Below are positions 28,078-37,430 of a stretch of DNA of 64,000 bases, one piece after another (positions within the stretch are counted from its first letter, which is position 1; the number at the start of each line of letters is the position of its first letter). The translations under genes were made by a program, and so were the position numbers. The notes beneath the pieces were generated by a model. It did not search any database. It worked only from the letters and a program-made list of their open reading frames with translations, and was not told where the DNA came from. The stretch comes from Phycicoccus sp. Soil802 (GTDB lineage Bacteria > Actinomycetota > Actinomycetes > Actinomycetales > Dermatophilaceae), in contig NZ_LMSS01000006.1 of the NCBI RefSeq assembly GCF_001429605.1, positions 1 to 64,000 on the forward strand, in the 5' to 3' direction.

Positions 28078-30150
28078 TCAGGCGCGGCTGGCGACGAGGT
28101 GCTTACGGCCGGTCAGCAGTGCGGCCCCGTAGAGGACCGCCACCACGATCAGCAGCGCGTTGAAGCCGAAGATGAGCGCGAGGTACTCCAGTGCCCCACC
28201 CACCATGGCGCCGAGGAGGTTGGCTCCGAAGGCGACGGTGCTGGAGCCAGCGCCCTTGAACCGCACGGCAAACAGCAGGTTGGCGATGAAGATCGGGGCG
28301 AAGGCGATGGTCACCCCGGCCAGGAACCGCGGCACCAGGGACAGGTCCAGCAAGGCGTCCTGCGGGATCAGCCAGGCGGCCGCGAGCGCCGCCAGCAACG
28401 CGGCATACAGCAGGATGGGGCGACGGATGGTGACGCGTCGCGCCACCTCGATCGCGGCGAGGACGCTGAGGAGCACCCCGGCGAAGACCGCCGCATTCAC
28501 TGCCCAGGTGGTGCCGAAGAGCAGCGCGAACTGGACGACGTTCTTGGTCTCCAGCAACAGGAACGCCGCGCCCATGAAGAACAGGTCGACGTAGGGACGC
28601 ATGGTCCGCAGCGGACCCGCGACAGTGCGGACCCCCACGACCGAGGCCAGCAGCACGAGCCCGAGCATCCAGAGGTAGAACGACGGGATGGTGCGGGAGC
28701 CGAGGTAGGGGAACGGTCGGTCGTCGACGGACGGCTCGAGGGCGGCGGTCCGCGGGGACCACGTCGTCGTGCAGCCACCGGTGCTGGCGTCCTTGCGGAG
28801 CGTCAGCACCGCCTGCTGCCGCGGTCCGTAGCTCGGGCCGAGCTGCACGCACGGGGCAGCGTCGTAGACGGTGCGCACGGTGTTGGCGTAGCGGTCCAGC
28901 AGCCATGGCTCGTAGTAGTTGTACATGGCGAACGTGCCGTCGGGCTTGAGCAGCGAGCGGGCCTGCGTCAGCGCCTGGGTGGTGAAGAGGTAGTTCTCCA
29001 GCCGCAGCGCGGACTGGCCGGTGACGATCGTCGCCGAGTCAGGCAGCGCGAGCAGGATCAGGTCGTAGCGGCGGTCGGTGCGCTCCATGAACGCCCGTCC
29101 GTCGTCGACGTGGGTGGTCACCCGCGGATCGGCGAAGGGACGGTCCGGGTGGTGGTCGCGGCCGAGCTGCATGATCGCGGGGTCGATCTCGACCGCGTCG
29201 ACGCGCTTGGCGCCCTGGGCCAGGGCCACCGCCACGTCGTTGCCGGTGCCCGCCCCGATGACGAGCACGTCGTCGTGCGAGCCCGCGTAGGTGTACGGGT
29301 AGAGGTAGAACGGCGAGTCGCGCCGGATGTCGGCCACCGGGAGCGCGGTCTGGAGCGGGGTGTTGTTGACCTCGACCCGGAAGAGCCCGCCGGCCAGCTG
29401 GGTGGTGTGGATCTTGTAGTACGGCGACCACTGGAAGCTGCCCACAACAGACTCGGCACCGAGCATCAGGACGAGGGCCGCGAGGGCGATGGCCGGCCCG
29501 TGGCGCAGCAACCGCGTCCGACGGCCGAGGAGGACGACGAAGACAGCGACCCCGACCAGTCCCCAGCCGAGCGGAGGCAGCCGCAGGAACGACAGTGCCG
29601 CGAAGCAGGCGATGCCGGTCAGGCTCCCCATCACGTCGAGCCGGTAGGCCTCCAGCGGTTCGAACCGTGCGAAGGTCCGGGCGACCTCCTGTGCCAGCGC
29701 CATCAGCGTCCCCACCGTGAGGACGAAGATGACGGTCAGGCTGAGCCAGCGCGGCAGCGGCGGCCAGTCGAAGGACCCCACCAGCTCCCACCGGCCGCCG
29801 CGTCCCGTCCCCGTCCGGACGGGGAACGCGAGGACGAAGCCCACCAGCGTGGCGAGGAGGACCGGCGCCAGCGGGAACAGGTCGCGGGTGGCCCTGGCGC
29901 GCAGGAAGCCCATCCCGATGCCGAGGAAGCTCGCCAGCAGGACGAAGTTGGTCATGTGGACGAGGTAGAGGTTGTTGGACGAGGTCCACCGGATCAGCGC
30001 CAGCTCCACGAACAGCATGAGCGCGCTGGCCAGGACCAGCCTCGTGCGGTCACGGGGTGCGAGGAAGCGCGCTGCGCCACCCGCGGGGCGCGCCTCTGCC
30101 GCCACCGCTGTGGGCTCAGCGGCGTGGCCCACCTCGTCGTCCAGCTGCAT
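28078..30150 (-). CDS. Membrane protein with spermidine-synthase-like domain
   Basis: This 690-residue protein has two blocks of membrane helices (about 30-230 and 450-680) flanking a cytoplasmic Rossmann methyltransferase/aminopropyltransferase-like domain (about 240-430): VLVIGAGTGNDVAVAL is the nucleotide-binding loop, DAVEIDPAIMQLGRDHHPD the acidic second strand, and YDLILLALPDSATI the motif-IV region. The spermidine-synthase Asp pair is not obvious, so the reaction is unknown. Similar large membrane spermine/spermidine-synthase-like proteins occur in many actinobacteria without a proven role. It is transcribed alone, with GAGGGGAAT before the ATG. Confidence 0.8.
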   Translation of the reverse strand: MQLDDEVGHAAEPTAVAAEARPAGGAARFLAPRDRTRLVLASALMLFVELALIRWTSSNNLYLVHMTNFVLLASFLGIGMGFLRARATRDLFPLAPVLLATLVGFVLAFPVRTGTGRGGRWELVGSFDWPPLPRWLSLTVIFVLTVGTLMALAQEVARTFARFEPLEAYRLDVMGSLTGIACFAALSFLRLPPLGWGLVGVAVFVVLLGRRTRLLRHGPAIALAALVLMLGAESVVGSFQWSPYYKIHTTQLAGGLFRVEVNNTPLQTALPVADIRRDSPFYLYPYTYAGSHDDVLVIGAGTGNDVAVALAQGAKRVDAVEIDPAIMQLGRDHHPDRPFADPRVTTHVDDGRAFMERTDRRYDLILLALPDSATIVTGQSALRLENYLFTTQALTQARSLLKPDGTFAMYNYYEPWLLDRYANTVRTVYDAAPCVQLGPSYGPRQQAVLTLRKDASTGGCTTTWSPRTAALEPSVDDRPFPYLGSRTIPSFYLWMLGLVLLASVVGVRTVAGPLRTMRPYVDLFFMGAAFLLLETKNVVQFALLFGTTWAVNAAVFAGVLLSVLAAIEVARRVTIRRPILLYAALLAALAAAWLIPQDALLDLSLVPRFLAGVTIAFAPIFIANLLFAVRFKGAGSSTVAFGANLLGAMVGGALEYLALIFGFNALLIVVAVLYGAALLTGRKHLVASRA

Positions 30151-30208
30151 CGCATTCCCCTCGTATGCCGGTCGGCACTGATCGAGGGAACCGTAGCAAC
30201 AGCGCGTG

Positions 30209-31021
30209 CTACCGGCCCGCCAGAGCGGCCACCACGGGGGCCATCACCTCGGCGAAGTCGGCCCCGATCACGACGTACGAGAACCCCAGCTCCTCACGTC
30301 GTCGCTGGACCTCCTCGATGGCCGCGGCTGGATCGTCCGGGAGGACGAGCATCGAGTCCGCCTCGTGCAGCGCGGCCGGGTCGATCTCGCGCGCCGACGC
30401 CATGAAGGCCGCGATCCCGTCACCGACGACCGGCACGTGGAGGGCCAGCTCGACGTCGCGGGTGGACGTGAAGCCGCGGGCGAGCTCGGCCACCTCGTCG
30501 CGAGTGTCAGTCGGTCGCAGGACGAAGGTGACCGTGTCCGCGACCTCGCTCGCCAGGGCCTGCGCCTTCGGTCCACGGACCGCCATCACCACGGGCGTGT
30601 GGACCTCGGGTCCGTCCAGCTCGCGGAGCTGGGACACCGCCTCGCGCACCTCGCCCAGCCGCCGCCCCGGCGAGGTGACCGGCATGCCACGCTCGCGCAG
30701 CTCGTCCTCGATACCGGGCCGGCCGGTGCCGAGGCCCAGCTCGAAGCGTCCCTCGGTGAGCGTCGTGAGCGAATGCGCCTCCCAGGCGAGGCTCCACGCC
30801 GGACGGAACGGCGCGGCATACACCCAGGTCCCGACCCGAAGGTCCGGTGCGACCGCGGCAGCAAGGGCGAGGGTCGGAGCAGGGGCGGGCTGCCAGAGCG
30901 GGACGTCGGGCATGAGCAGGGTCGAGTAGCCCAGGTCAGCGATGTGGCGCACCCGGTCCCGCCAGGTCGGCAGGTCGGTGAGCACCGGGGCCACTACCCC
31001 GAACCGGAACGGTCTCGTCAT
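30209..31021 (-). CDS. LLM-class F420-dependent oxidoreductase
   Basis: The start chosen is ATG 31021 because GAGGAGG lies nine bases upstream; an ATG three codons earlier is too close to that site. The 270-residue luciferase-like TIM barrel has RPFRFGVVAP, the loop LTEGRFELGLGTGRPG and a C-terminal FSYVVIGADF. It resembles the TIGR03621 F420 subfamily. Such enzymes use reduced F420 for hydride transfer; the substrate is unknown. It stands between a membrane methyltransferase-like gene and a small membrane protein. Confidence 0.85.
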   Translation of the reverse strand: MTRPFRFGVVAPVLTDLPTWRDRVRHIADLGYSTLLMPDVPLWQPAPAPTLALAAAVAPDLRVGTWVYAAPFRPAWSLAWEAHSLTTLTEGRFELGLGTGRPGIEDELRERGMPVTSPGRRLGEVREAVSQLRELDGPEVHTPVVMAVRGPKAQALASEVADTVTFVLRPTDTRDEVAELARGFTSTRDVELALHVPVVGDGIAAFMASAREIDPAALHEADSMLVLPDDPAAAIEEVQRRREELGFSYVVIGADFAEVMAPVVAALAGR

Positions 31022-31156
31022 GTCGGTCATCCTCCTCGCGGGGCACGACGCGCTCGAGCGCGCCACCACAACTGACTGGGCGGCCCACCCGAACTCATCG
31101 CGCAGGCGCCACCGTCGTGGTCAGGCGCCGACGCCTCGCCCGCCGTTGCCACAGAG

Positions 31157-31753
31157 TCAGTAACCGCTGGCCGGCCAACCCTTGGCGCCGAGGTACCAGA
31201 CCGCCGAGGTCAGCACCGCTGCCATGAGCAGCGTGAAGAGCAGCCCACCCGCCACGGGGAGGAACCACCCGGGCGCGCGCCTCGACCGCACCGCGACCAC
31301 CTTGGTCACCAGGGCGCCGATCACCAGGCAGCCGAGTATGCCGTGCAAAAGCGTTCGCGCGGACACGGGCTCTCCGTCGGGCAACGTCCCGTACTCCAGG
31401 CCGAGGGCCCAGAGGCAGTGGTAGGCGACGAAGACGATGAGCACGACGCCGATCGAGCCCGAGACCCGGTGGGCGGTCCCGAGCCACGCAGGCGCCTTCA
31501 CACCCAGCTTGCCGTAGAGCACCAGCGCACCGAGGAGCTGGAGCACGGCGATGACCCCGATGGCGACGGTGGCGACCACCTTCATGGCCAGCACCGTCCG
31601 GAAGCCGAGGGTCGTGGTGCCCGCCAGGGTCGGGTCGTGCACCCTGCCGAACACCCCGACGAGCACGGCGACGACCGCGCCGACGGCGAATCCGGTCAGG
31701 GGGACGGCCACGCTCCCGGAGGGCGTCGGCGCAGCCAACGAGCTCTCTGCCAT
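31157..31753 (-). CDS. Five-helix membrane protein (DUF6529/cytochrome b561-like)
   Basis: The start is ATG 31753 (start of MAESSLAAPTPSG); the longer frame has no support. The 198-residue protein has five membrane helices, with histidines at matching depths in AHRVSGSIGV, VAYHCLW and RTLLHGILGCL, as in b-type haem-binding cytochrome b561-like proteins. It may take part in electron transfer or sense redox state; this is inferred from histidine placement only. CATCCT six bases before the ATG is a possible leaderless promoter. Confidence 0.7.
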   Translation of the reverse strand: MAESSLAAPTPSGSVAVPLTGFAVGAVVAVLVGVFGRVHDPTLAGTTTLGFRTVLAMKVVATVAIGVIAVLQLLGALVLYGKLGVKAPAWLGTAHRVSGSIGVVLIVFVAYHCLWALGLEYGTLPDGEPVSARTLLHGILGCLVIGALVTKVVAVRSRRAPGWFLPVAGGLLFTLLMAAVLTSAVWYLGAKGWPASGY

Positions 31754-31890
31754 GAGGTCAGGATGCTCCTGCGCCTCCACCCCCGCCATAGTCTGCGGGA
31801 GCCAGTCGTCGCCGCACGGAGGTGTCGGACCTCCACGCCTGCAGGCTGGGGCACGGCGATGTTCATCGTTCGTTCGAGTTCCGAGACTCG

Positions 31891-33672
31891 CTAGCCGCGT
31901 TGCTGGGCTGCCCACGAAGCGTGCAGCGCGGCATACACCCCGTCCTGGCGGACCAGGTCGCGGTGCGGTCCGCGCTCGACGATCCGGCCACGGTCGACGA
32001 CGACGACCTCGTCGGCGGCCTCGGCGGTGGAGAGCCGGTGCGCGATGGCGATCGAGGTGCGACCGCGGGTGAGGCCCTCGAGGGCCCGCTGGAGGCGGAC
32101 CTCCGTCGAGGGGTCCACCGCGGAGGTCGCCTCGTCGAGGACCAGCAGGTCGGGGTCGGCGAGGTAGGCGCGGGCCAGGGCGACCAGCTGGCGCTCCCCC
32201 GCCGACAGCGACTCGCCGCGCTGGCCGACCTCGGTCGCGAGGCCCTGTGGGAGCCCGGCCAGCCAGGCGTCGAGACCGAGCTCGGTGATGGCCAGGCGCA
32301 CGTCCTCGTCGGTGGCGTCGGGGCGACCGAATCGGACGTTCTCGCGCAGCGTCGCGTCGAAGAGGAAGCCCTCCTGCGGCACGAGCACGACGCGCTCGCG
32401 CAGGGAGGAGAAGCGCACGTGGCGCAGGTCGACCCCGTCGATGTGGACGGTGCCCTCGGTGGGGTCCATCAGCCGGGTCAGCAGCTTGGCCAGGGTGGAC
32501 TTGCCCGACCCGGTCTCCCCCACGATCGCGACCCGCGACCGTGGCGCGATCGACAGGTTCACGTCGTGCAGGACGGTGTCCCCACCGGGGTAGGCGAACG
32601 ACACGGCGTCGAAGTCGACGGTGATCGGTCCACGCGGCAACGTCTGGCCGTCGTCACCCGGGTCGGCCACGTCAGCCGGGGTGTCGATCACGCCGATCAC
32701 CCGACGCCAGCCGGCCACGGCATTCTGGAGCTCGTTGAGGATCTCGGTGGCCTGCTGCACCGGCTGGGTGAACAGGTTGACGAGGAAGAGGAACGCCAGC
32801 AGCTTGCCCAGCGTGAGGTGGCCACCGCTGGCCTGGATGGTGCCGACGACCAGGACCACCGCGAGCGTCAGGCCGGCGACGAGCTGACCGGAGGAGAAGG
32901 CCACGACGGAGCGCACCTGCGCCCTGATCGAGGCCGCGCGGTGCGCCTCGATGGCCGCGTCGATGCGGGTGGCCGTGCGCTCCTCGACGCCGTAGGCGCG
33001 GATCGTGGCCGCGCCCACGACCGACTCCGACACGGCGGCCAGCAGGTCGCCGACCCGCTCGCGGACGATCGTGTAGGCCCGGCCGACGATGGCCTGGAAC
33101 CGGCGGATCACGAACAGCAGCGGCACGAAGCAGAGCCACACCACGCCGGTGAGCAACGGGCTGTAGAAGAGCATCAGCCCCGTGGCGACCGCGATCTGCC
33201 CGAGGCTGAGCACCAGGATGATGCCGCCGAACTGGACGAACTGGCTGATCGTGTCGACGTCAGACGTGACACGGCTGACCATAGAACCGCGCCGCTCGGT
33301 GTTCTGGGTGAGCATCGACAGGTCGTGGATGTGGCGGAAGGCCTTGAGCCGCAACGATGCCAGTCCCGCCTCGGAGGAGCGGAAGAGGCGCACGTTCACG
33401 GCATACGCACTCGCGGCGGTGATGGCCACGGCGATCAGTGCGAAGAGCACGTAACGGGTCACGAGGCCGGGGTCCGGACCGTCCTTGCCGAGCAGGCCGT
33501 GGTCGGTCGTCTGCTGGACCACGAAGGGCACGACGATCCGGCCGACGGTGGTCACGGCGGCGAGGCCGAGGGTGACGCCCAGGCCGCGGCGCAGCTCGGG
33601 CGACAGGTCGAGGCCGCGCTTCAGGGTGGCGACGGTGCCCAGTGACGAGGTGGCGTCGATGGAGGTGCTCAC
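31891..33672 (-). CDS. ABC exporter half, heterodimer subunit 2
   Basis: This 593-residue protein (GTG start) has six membrane helices (about 25-330) and an ATPase domain with Walker A GETGSGKST, Walker B LLVLDEATSAVD with the catalytic Glu, H-loop IAIAHRL, and a deviating signature LSAGERQL. It overlaps the upstream half-transporter by four bases. The two deviate in complementary positions, as in heterodimeric multidrug or lipid exporters (BmrCD/TM287-288 type). The substrate is unknown. Confidence 0.92.
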   Translation of the reverse strand: MSTSIDATSSLGTVATLKRGLDLSPELRRGLGVTLGLAAVTTVGRIVVPFVVQQTTDHGLLGKDGPDPGLVTRYVLFALIAVAITAASAYAVNVRLFRSSEAGLASLRLKAFRHIHDLSMLTQNTERRGSMVSRVTSDVDTISQFVQFGGIILVLSLGQIAVATGLMLFYSPLLTGVVWLCFVPLLFVIRRFQAIVGRAYTIVRERVGDLLAAVSESVVGAATIRAYGVEERTATRIDAAIEAHRAASIRAQVRSVVAFSSGQLVAGLTLAVVLVVGTIQASGGHLTLGKLLAFLFLVNLFTQPVQQATEILNELQNAVAGWRRVIGVIDTPADVADPGDDGQTLPRGPITVDFDAVSFAYPGGDTVLHDVNLSIAPRSRVAIVGETGSGKSTLAKLLTRLMDPTEGTVHIDGVDLRHVRFSSLRERVVLVPQEGFLFDATLRENVRFGRPDATDEDVRLAITELGLDAWLAGLPQGLATEVGQRGESLSAGERQLVALARAYLADPDLLVLDEATSAVDPSTEVRLQRALEGLTRGRTSIAIAHRLSTAEAADEVVVVDRGRIVERGPHRDLVRQDGVYAALHASWAAQQRG

Positions 33673-35507
33673 GCGTCCACCTCCTCGTCCGCGGCGACAG
33701 CAGCCCGCTCGGCGGCCTCACGCGCGTAGGCCGTGACCAGCCGCTGGTAGCCGACACACCGCTGCTCGAGCTCCTGGTGGGTGCCGTGGTCGACGACGCG
33801 CCCACCTTCGACGTAGACGATCTGGTCGGCGAGGGTGATCGTCGACATGCGGTAGGCCACGACGAGCACCGAGGTGCCGGCACTGGTCTTGCGCAGCCCG
33901 GCGAGGATCGCCTGCTCCACAGCCGGGTCCACGGCGCTCGTGGCGTCGTCGAGGACCAGCAGCCGTGGACCGCGGATCACGGCGCGGGCCAGCGCGATCC
34001 GCTGCCTCTGCCCACCCGACAACGACGTGCCACGCTCCCCGACCCGGGTCTCGATGCCGAGCGGCAGGTCGGTCACGAAGCCGGTGGCCTGGGCGACCTC
34101 GAGCGCCTGCCAGACCTCCTCGTCGGTGTAGTAGCCGCCCAGCGTGACGTTGCCGCTCACGGTGTCGTCGAACATGAAGGTCTGCTGCGGCACCAGCGCG
34201 GCCACCGCCGACACCCCGCCGCGGGCGACCTCGCGCAGGTCGAGCCCGTCGAGGGTCACCCGGCCGTGGTGCGGGTCGACGAGGCGCAGCGTGAGGTTGG
34301 TCAGGGTGGTCTTGCCCGAGCCGGTGGGTCCGACGAGGGCCACCGTGGAACCGGCCTCGACCTCGAGCGAGACCCCGTGGATCGCCTGGAACGTCGACTC
34401 CTCACCGTGCTCGTCGACGATGTCGTAGGAGTAGTCGACCCGGTCGAGGCGGGCGTGCGACGCCCCACGCGGCTCGAGCTCCTCGGACCCGAAGGCCAGC
34501 TCGCCGCGCGCCTTGAGAACGGCGTCGACGCGGTCCCAGCCGACGACGGTGCGCGGCAGCTCGCCGAGCACCCAGCCCAGCGCGCGCACCGGGAAGGCCA
34601 GCACCGAGATGAGGTAGGCGACCTGGACGACGGCGGCGGGCGTGAGGGCGCCGTTCGCGACCTGGTGCGCCCCGACGGCGAGCACCGCGAGCGTGCCGAG
34701 GGTGGGGATCGACTCGATGACGGGGTCGAAGGTGCCCCGGGTGCGGCCCACTTCGACGTTGGCCGCCTGCAACCGTCGGGTCACCTCCTCGAACCGGTCG
34801 GACTCCTGCTGCTCGCGACCCATCGACTTCACGATGAGCGCGGCCTCGAAGCTCTCGTGGGCGACCTCGCTGACCTCGGCGCGCAGCTGCTGGGCGCGCG
34901 AGACCCGAGGCGACATCGCCCGCTGGAAGACCATGTTGGCGAGGAACAGCAGCGGGAAGACGGTCAGGCCGATGATCGCCATGACCGGGTCGACGAGCAC
35001 CATCTGCACGATGCCGGCCACCAGCATGATGATCACGCCGATGGCCATCGGCAGCGGCGCGAAGACGTTCCAGGTCGCCTCGACGTCGGCGTTGGCGTTG
35101 GAGAGCAGCTGCCCGGACGGGTGCCGGTGGTGCCACGCGAGCGGGAGCCGCAGGTACTGCCTGGTCACCTCGCGACGGAAACCGGCGGCCACGTTGTACA
35201 TCGTGTAGCCGGCCGCGATGCGCCGGATCACGACGCCCACGACGTTGATGACGACGACGCCTGCGATCCAGCCGAAGATGGTCCACAGCTGGGCTGCGGT
35301 CGCGTGCCCGGCAGCCACGGCCGGCTGCACCTGCTCGCGGGTGACCTTGCCGATCGCCCAGGCGGTCAACACCGTCATCACGCCGTAGAGAGCGCTCCCC
35401 GCGACGGCGAACGCGAACCAGCGTGGCTCGCGCCGCACCCCCACCCACACGATCTGCAGGCTGCGCTTCAGCGACGGCGCAGCATCGGCTGACGCGTCGA
35501 GCGACAC
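33669..35507 (-). CDS. ABC exporter half, heterodimer subunit 1
   Basis: This 612-residue protein (GTG start, CGGAGG upstream) has six membrane helices followed by an ATPase domain. Walker A is GPTGSGKTT and the signature LSGGQRQR is canonical, but Walker B reads LLVLDDATSAVD, with Asp in place of the catalytic Glu, and the H-loop reads VVAYRM with Tyr instead of His. This half therefore contributes the degenerate ATP site of a heterodimer with the downstream subunit. Confidence 0.92.
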   Translation of the reverse strand: MSLDASADAAPSLKRSLQIVWVGVRREPRWFAFAVAGSALYGVMTVLTAWAIGKVTREQVQPAVAAGHATAAQLWTIFGWIAGVVVINVVGVVIRRIAAGYTMYNVAAGFRREVTRQYLRLPLAWHHRHPSGQLLSNANADVEATWNVFAPLPMAIGVIIMLVAGIVQMVLVDPVMAIIGLTVFPLLFLANMVFQRAMSPRVSRAQQLRAEVSEVAHESFEAALIVKSMGREQQESDRFEEVTRRLQAANVEVGRTRGTFDPVIESIPTLGTLAVLAVGAHQVANGALTPAAVVQVAYLISVLAFPVRALGWVLGELPRTVVGWDRVDAVLKARGELAFGSEELEPRGASHARLDRVDYSYDIVDEHGEESTFQAIHGVSLEVEAGSTVALVGPTGSGKTTLTNLTLRLVDPHHGRVTLDGLDLREVARGGVSAVAALVPQQTFMFDDTVSGNVTLGGYYTDEEVWQALEVAQATGFVTDLPLGIETRVGERGTSLSGGQRQRIALARAVIRGPRLLVLDDATSAVDPAVEQAILAGLRKTSAGTSVLVVAYRMSTITLADQIVYVEGGRVVDHGTHQELEQRCVGYQRLVTAYAREAAERAAVAADEEVDA

Positions 35508-35570
35508 TGCTGACCTCCGAGAGCTGGGTGGGGAATCCCAACCCTCTCACGGGGCAGGCATGATGACGTC

Positions 35571-36215
35571 ATGACCCACCTCGCCCGGACCGAGCGCGAA
35601 TCCCTCTGCGACACCTTCGAGGCGGTCGGCCCCGACGCACCCACGCTGTGCTCACCCTGGACGACGGCCGACCTCGCGGCGCACCTCGTCGTCCGCGAGC
35701 GTCGCCCCGACCTCGCGCCCGGGATCTGGATCCCGCCGCTGGCCGGGCGGCTCGAGGACGGGCAGGCCGACTACGCCGCGAAACCGTGGCCCGAGCTGGT
35801 CGACCTGGTCCGCTCGGGACCCCCGTCGTGGGCGCCGACCCAGCTGGCCTCGGTCGACGACGCCGTCAACTTCGTGGAGTTCTTCATCCACCACGAGGAC
35901 GTCCTGCGTGGGGACGGCCAGGTCGGCCCTCGACGCGAGGTGCCGCTCCGTGAGCAGAAGGCCCTGTGGAAGACCCTCAAGCGGATGGGCAAGCTGTTCT
36001 TCCGCCGCAGCCCGGTCGGGGTGGTGCTCGAGCGGACCGACGGCAAGTCGCTCACCGTCCGGGGCGAGACCGAGCTCGGCACCGTGACCCTGCGCGGGGA
36101 GGCGACCGAGCTCGTCCTCGCCGCCTACGGTCGCCGTCGCGTGGCCGACCTCCAGGTGACCGGCAGCGACGAGGCCGTCCAGGCCCTCTGGGACGCACCG
36201 CTCGGGTTGTCCTGA
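35571..36215 (+). CDS. TIGR03085-family (DinB-like) metal-binding protein
   Basis: This 214-residue protein begins MTHLARTERESLCDTFEAVG, then CSPWTTADLAAHLVVRERRP and FVEFFIHHEDVLR. The spaced histidines (AHLVVRE, HHED) fit the metal site of DinB/maleylpyruvate-isomerase-like four-helix proteins in the actinobacterial TIGR03085 family. The function is not known; relatives use mycothiol. CATGAT six bases before the ATG suggests a leaderless mRNA. It is divergent from the ABC exporter. Confidence 0.85.
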   Translation: MTHLARTERESLCDTFEAVGPDAPTLCSPWTTADLAAHLVVRERRPDLAPGIWIPPLAGRLEDGQADYAAKPWPELVDLVRSGPPSWAPTQLASVDDAVNFVEFFIHHEDVLRGDGQVGPRREVPLREQKALWKTLKRMGKLFFRRSPVGVVLERTDGKSLTVRGETELGTVTLRGEATELVLAAYGRRRVADLQVTGSDEAVQALWDAPLGLS

Positions 36216-36259
36216 ACCGGCGGATTCCTGGCAACAGCGGGCACGAGGCAGGAGGAGCC

Positions 36260-36553
36260 GTGGGAGAACAGGTCGAGTTCACCGCCCCGTTGTGGGAGTG
36301 GGGCGCCCGCGACTCCTGGTACTTCGTGACCCTCGACGAGGAGGCCAGCGAGGTGGTCAGCGAGCGACCGCCTCCCGGCCGTGGGTTCGGGTCGGTGCGG
36401 GTGCGGGTCACGGTCGGCGCGACGACGTGGACGACCTCGGTCTTCCCCGGCGACGACGGCCGCTACGTCCTCCCCGTCAAGAAGGCCGTGCGCGTGGCCG
36501 AGTCCATCGAGGAGGAGGACCCCGTGTCGGTGCTCCTCGAGGTGCTCGACTAG
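36260..36553 (+). CDS. DUF1905 domain protein
   Basis: The start is GTG 36260, with AGGAGGAGCC immediately upstream; longer frames overlap the previous gene. The 97-residue protein VEFTAPLWEWGARDSWYFVT...GFGSVRV...TTSVFPGDDGRYVLPVKKAVR is the typical DUF1905 beta-barrel. The function is unknown. It follows the TIGR03085 gene by 44 bases and is convergent with hisF. Confidence 0.88.
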   Translation: MGEQVEFTAPLWEWGARDSWYFVTLDEEASEVVSERPPPGRGFGSVRVRVTVGATTWTTSVFPGDDGRYVLPVKKAVRVAESIEEEDPVSVLLEVLD

Positions 36554-36625
36554 CCGCGTTCCCGCGACTCAGCCGTGGCCGGCTCGGCGCCAACTCACCC
36601 TTTGCATGAGTGAGCGGCTGGGTCC

Positions 36626-37399
36626 TCAGCGGACCGGTATGCCGTCCTGCCGCAGTGCGTCCTTGACGTCACCGATCGTGAGCTCACCGAAGTGGAAGAC
36701 GCTCGCCGCCAGCACCGCGTCCGCGCCGGCTCGGACCGCCGGGGCGAAGTGCTCGACCCGACCGGCGCCCCCACTGGCGATCAGCGGGATCCGCACCTCG
36801 CGGCGCACCAGCTCGATCAGCTCGACGTCGAAGCCGTCCTTGGTGCCGTCGGCGTCCATCGAGTTCAGCAGGATCTCGCCGGCCCCCAGCTCAGCGGCAC
36901 GGGCGCACCACTCGACCGCGTCGAGCCCGGTGCCCTGTCGGCCGCCGTGGGTGGTGACCTCGAAGCCCCCGCTGCGGTGGCCCGCGTCGTCGACCCGCCG
37001 CCGCACGTCCGCCGAGAGCACGAGCACCTGCGAGCCGAACCGGTCCGCCACCTCGGCGATCAGCTCGGGTCGGGCGATCGCGGCGGTGTTGACGCCCACC
37101 TTGTCGGCCCCCGCCCGCAGGAGCCGGTCGACGTCGTCCACCGTGCGGACTCCCCCGCCCACGGTCAGCGGGATGAAGACCTGCTCGGCGGTCCGGCCGA
37201 CGATGTCGTAGGTCGTCTCGCGGTTGCCGCTGCTGGCCGTCACGTCGAGGAAGGTCAGCTCGTCCGCGCCCTGCTCGCCGTACAGCTTGGCGAGTTCGAC
37301 CGGGTCACCCGCGTCGCGCAGGTTCAGGAAGTTGACCCCCTTGACGACGCGCCCGGCATCGACGTCGAGGCAGGGGATGACGCGGGTCGCAACACTCAC
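36626..37399 (-). CDS. hisF: Imidazole glycerol phosphate synthase cyclase subunit
   Basis: This 257-residue TIM barrel (GTG start) has [19 protein letters not shown], the catalytic Asp 11 region, [31 protein letters not shown] and the second catalytic Asp in [15 protein letters not shown]. It makes IGP and AICAR with ammonia from HisH, which is not in the window. It is separated from hisI by a 14-kb accessory block, though the two are usually neighbours. A -10 box lies six bases before the start. Confidence 0.96.
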   Translation of the reverse strand: MSVATRVIPCLDVDAGRVVKGVNFLNLRDAGDPVELAKLYGEQGADELTFLDVTASSGNRETTYDIVGRTAEQVFIPLTVGGGVRTVDDVDRLLRAGADKVGVNTAAIARPELIAEVADRFGSQVLVLSADVRRRVDDAGHRSGGFEVTTHGGRQGTGLDAVEWCARAAELGAGEILLNSMDADGTKDGFDVELIELVRREVRIPLIASGGAGRVEHFAPAVRAGADAVLAASVFHFGELTIGDVKDALRQDGIPVR

Positions 37400-37405
37400 G
37401 CGGCG

Positions 37406-37411
37406 AGCCTA
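37406..37411 (-). promoter_or_regulatory. -10 box (TAGGCT) six bases before hisF
   Basis: TAGGCT at 37411-37406 is followed by six bases and the hisF GTG (37399). It lies in a 31-base gap that also holds the divergent kinase promoter; a leaderless hisF message is predicted. Confidence 0.55.
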
Positions 37412-37417
37412 GCGATC

Positions 37418-37423
37418 TAGTCT
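37418..37423 (+). promoter_or_regulatory. -10 box (TAGTCT) seven bases before the small kinase gene
   Basis: TAGTCT at 37418-37423 precedes GGAGCCC and the ATG at 37431. With only 31 bases between two divergent starts, both -35 regions must fall inside the opposite gene. The GGAG may serve as a ribosome site if transcription starts slightly upstream. Confidence 0.5.
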
Positions 37424-37430
37424 GGAGCCC

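Noticed and set aside
28030-30405. Plus-strand open frame opposite the spermidine-synthase-like gene
   Set aside because: Composition is Glu/Arg/Gln-rich shadow sequence. The minus-strand frame has clear domains and membrane helices.
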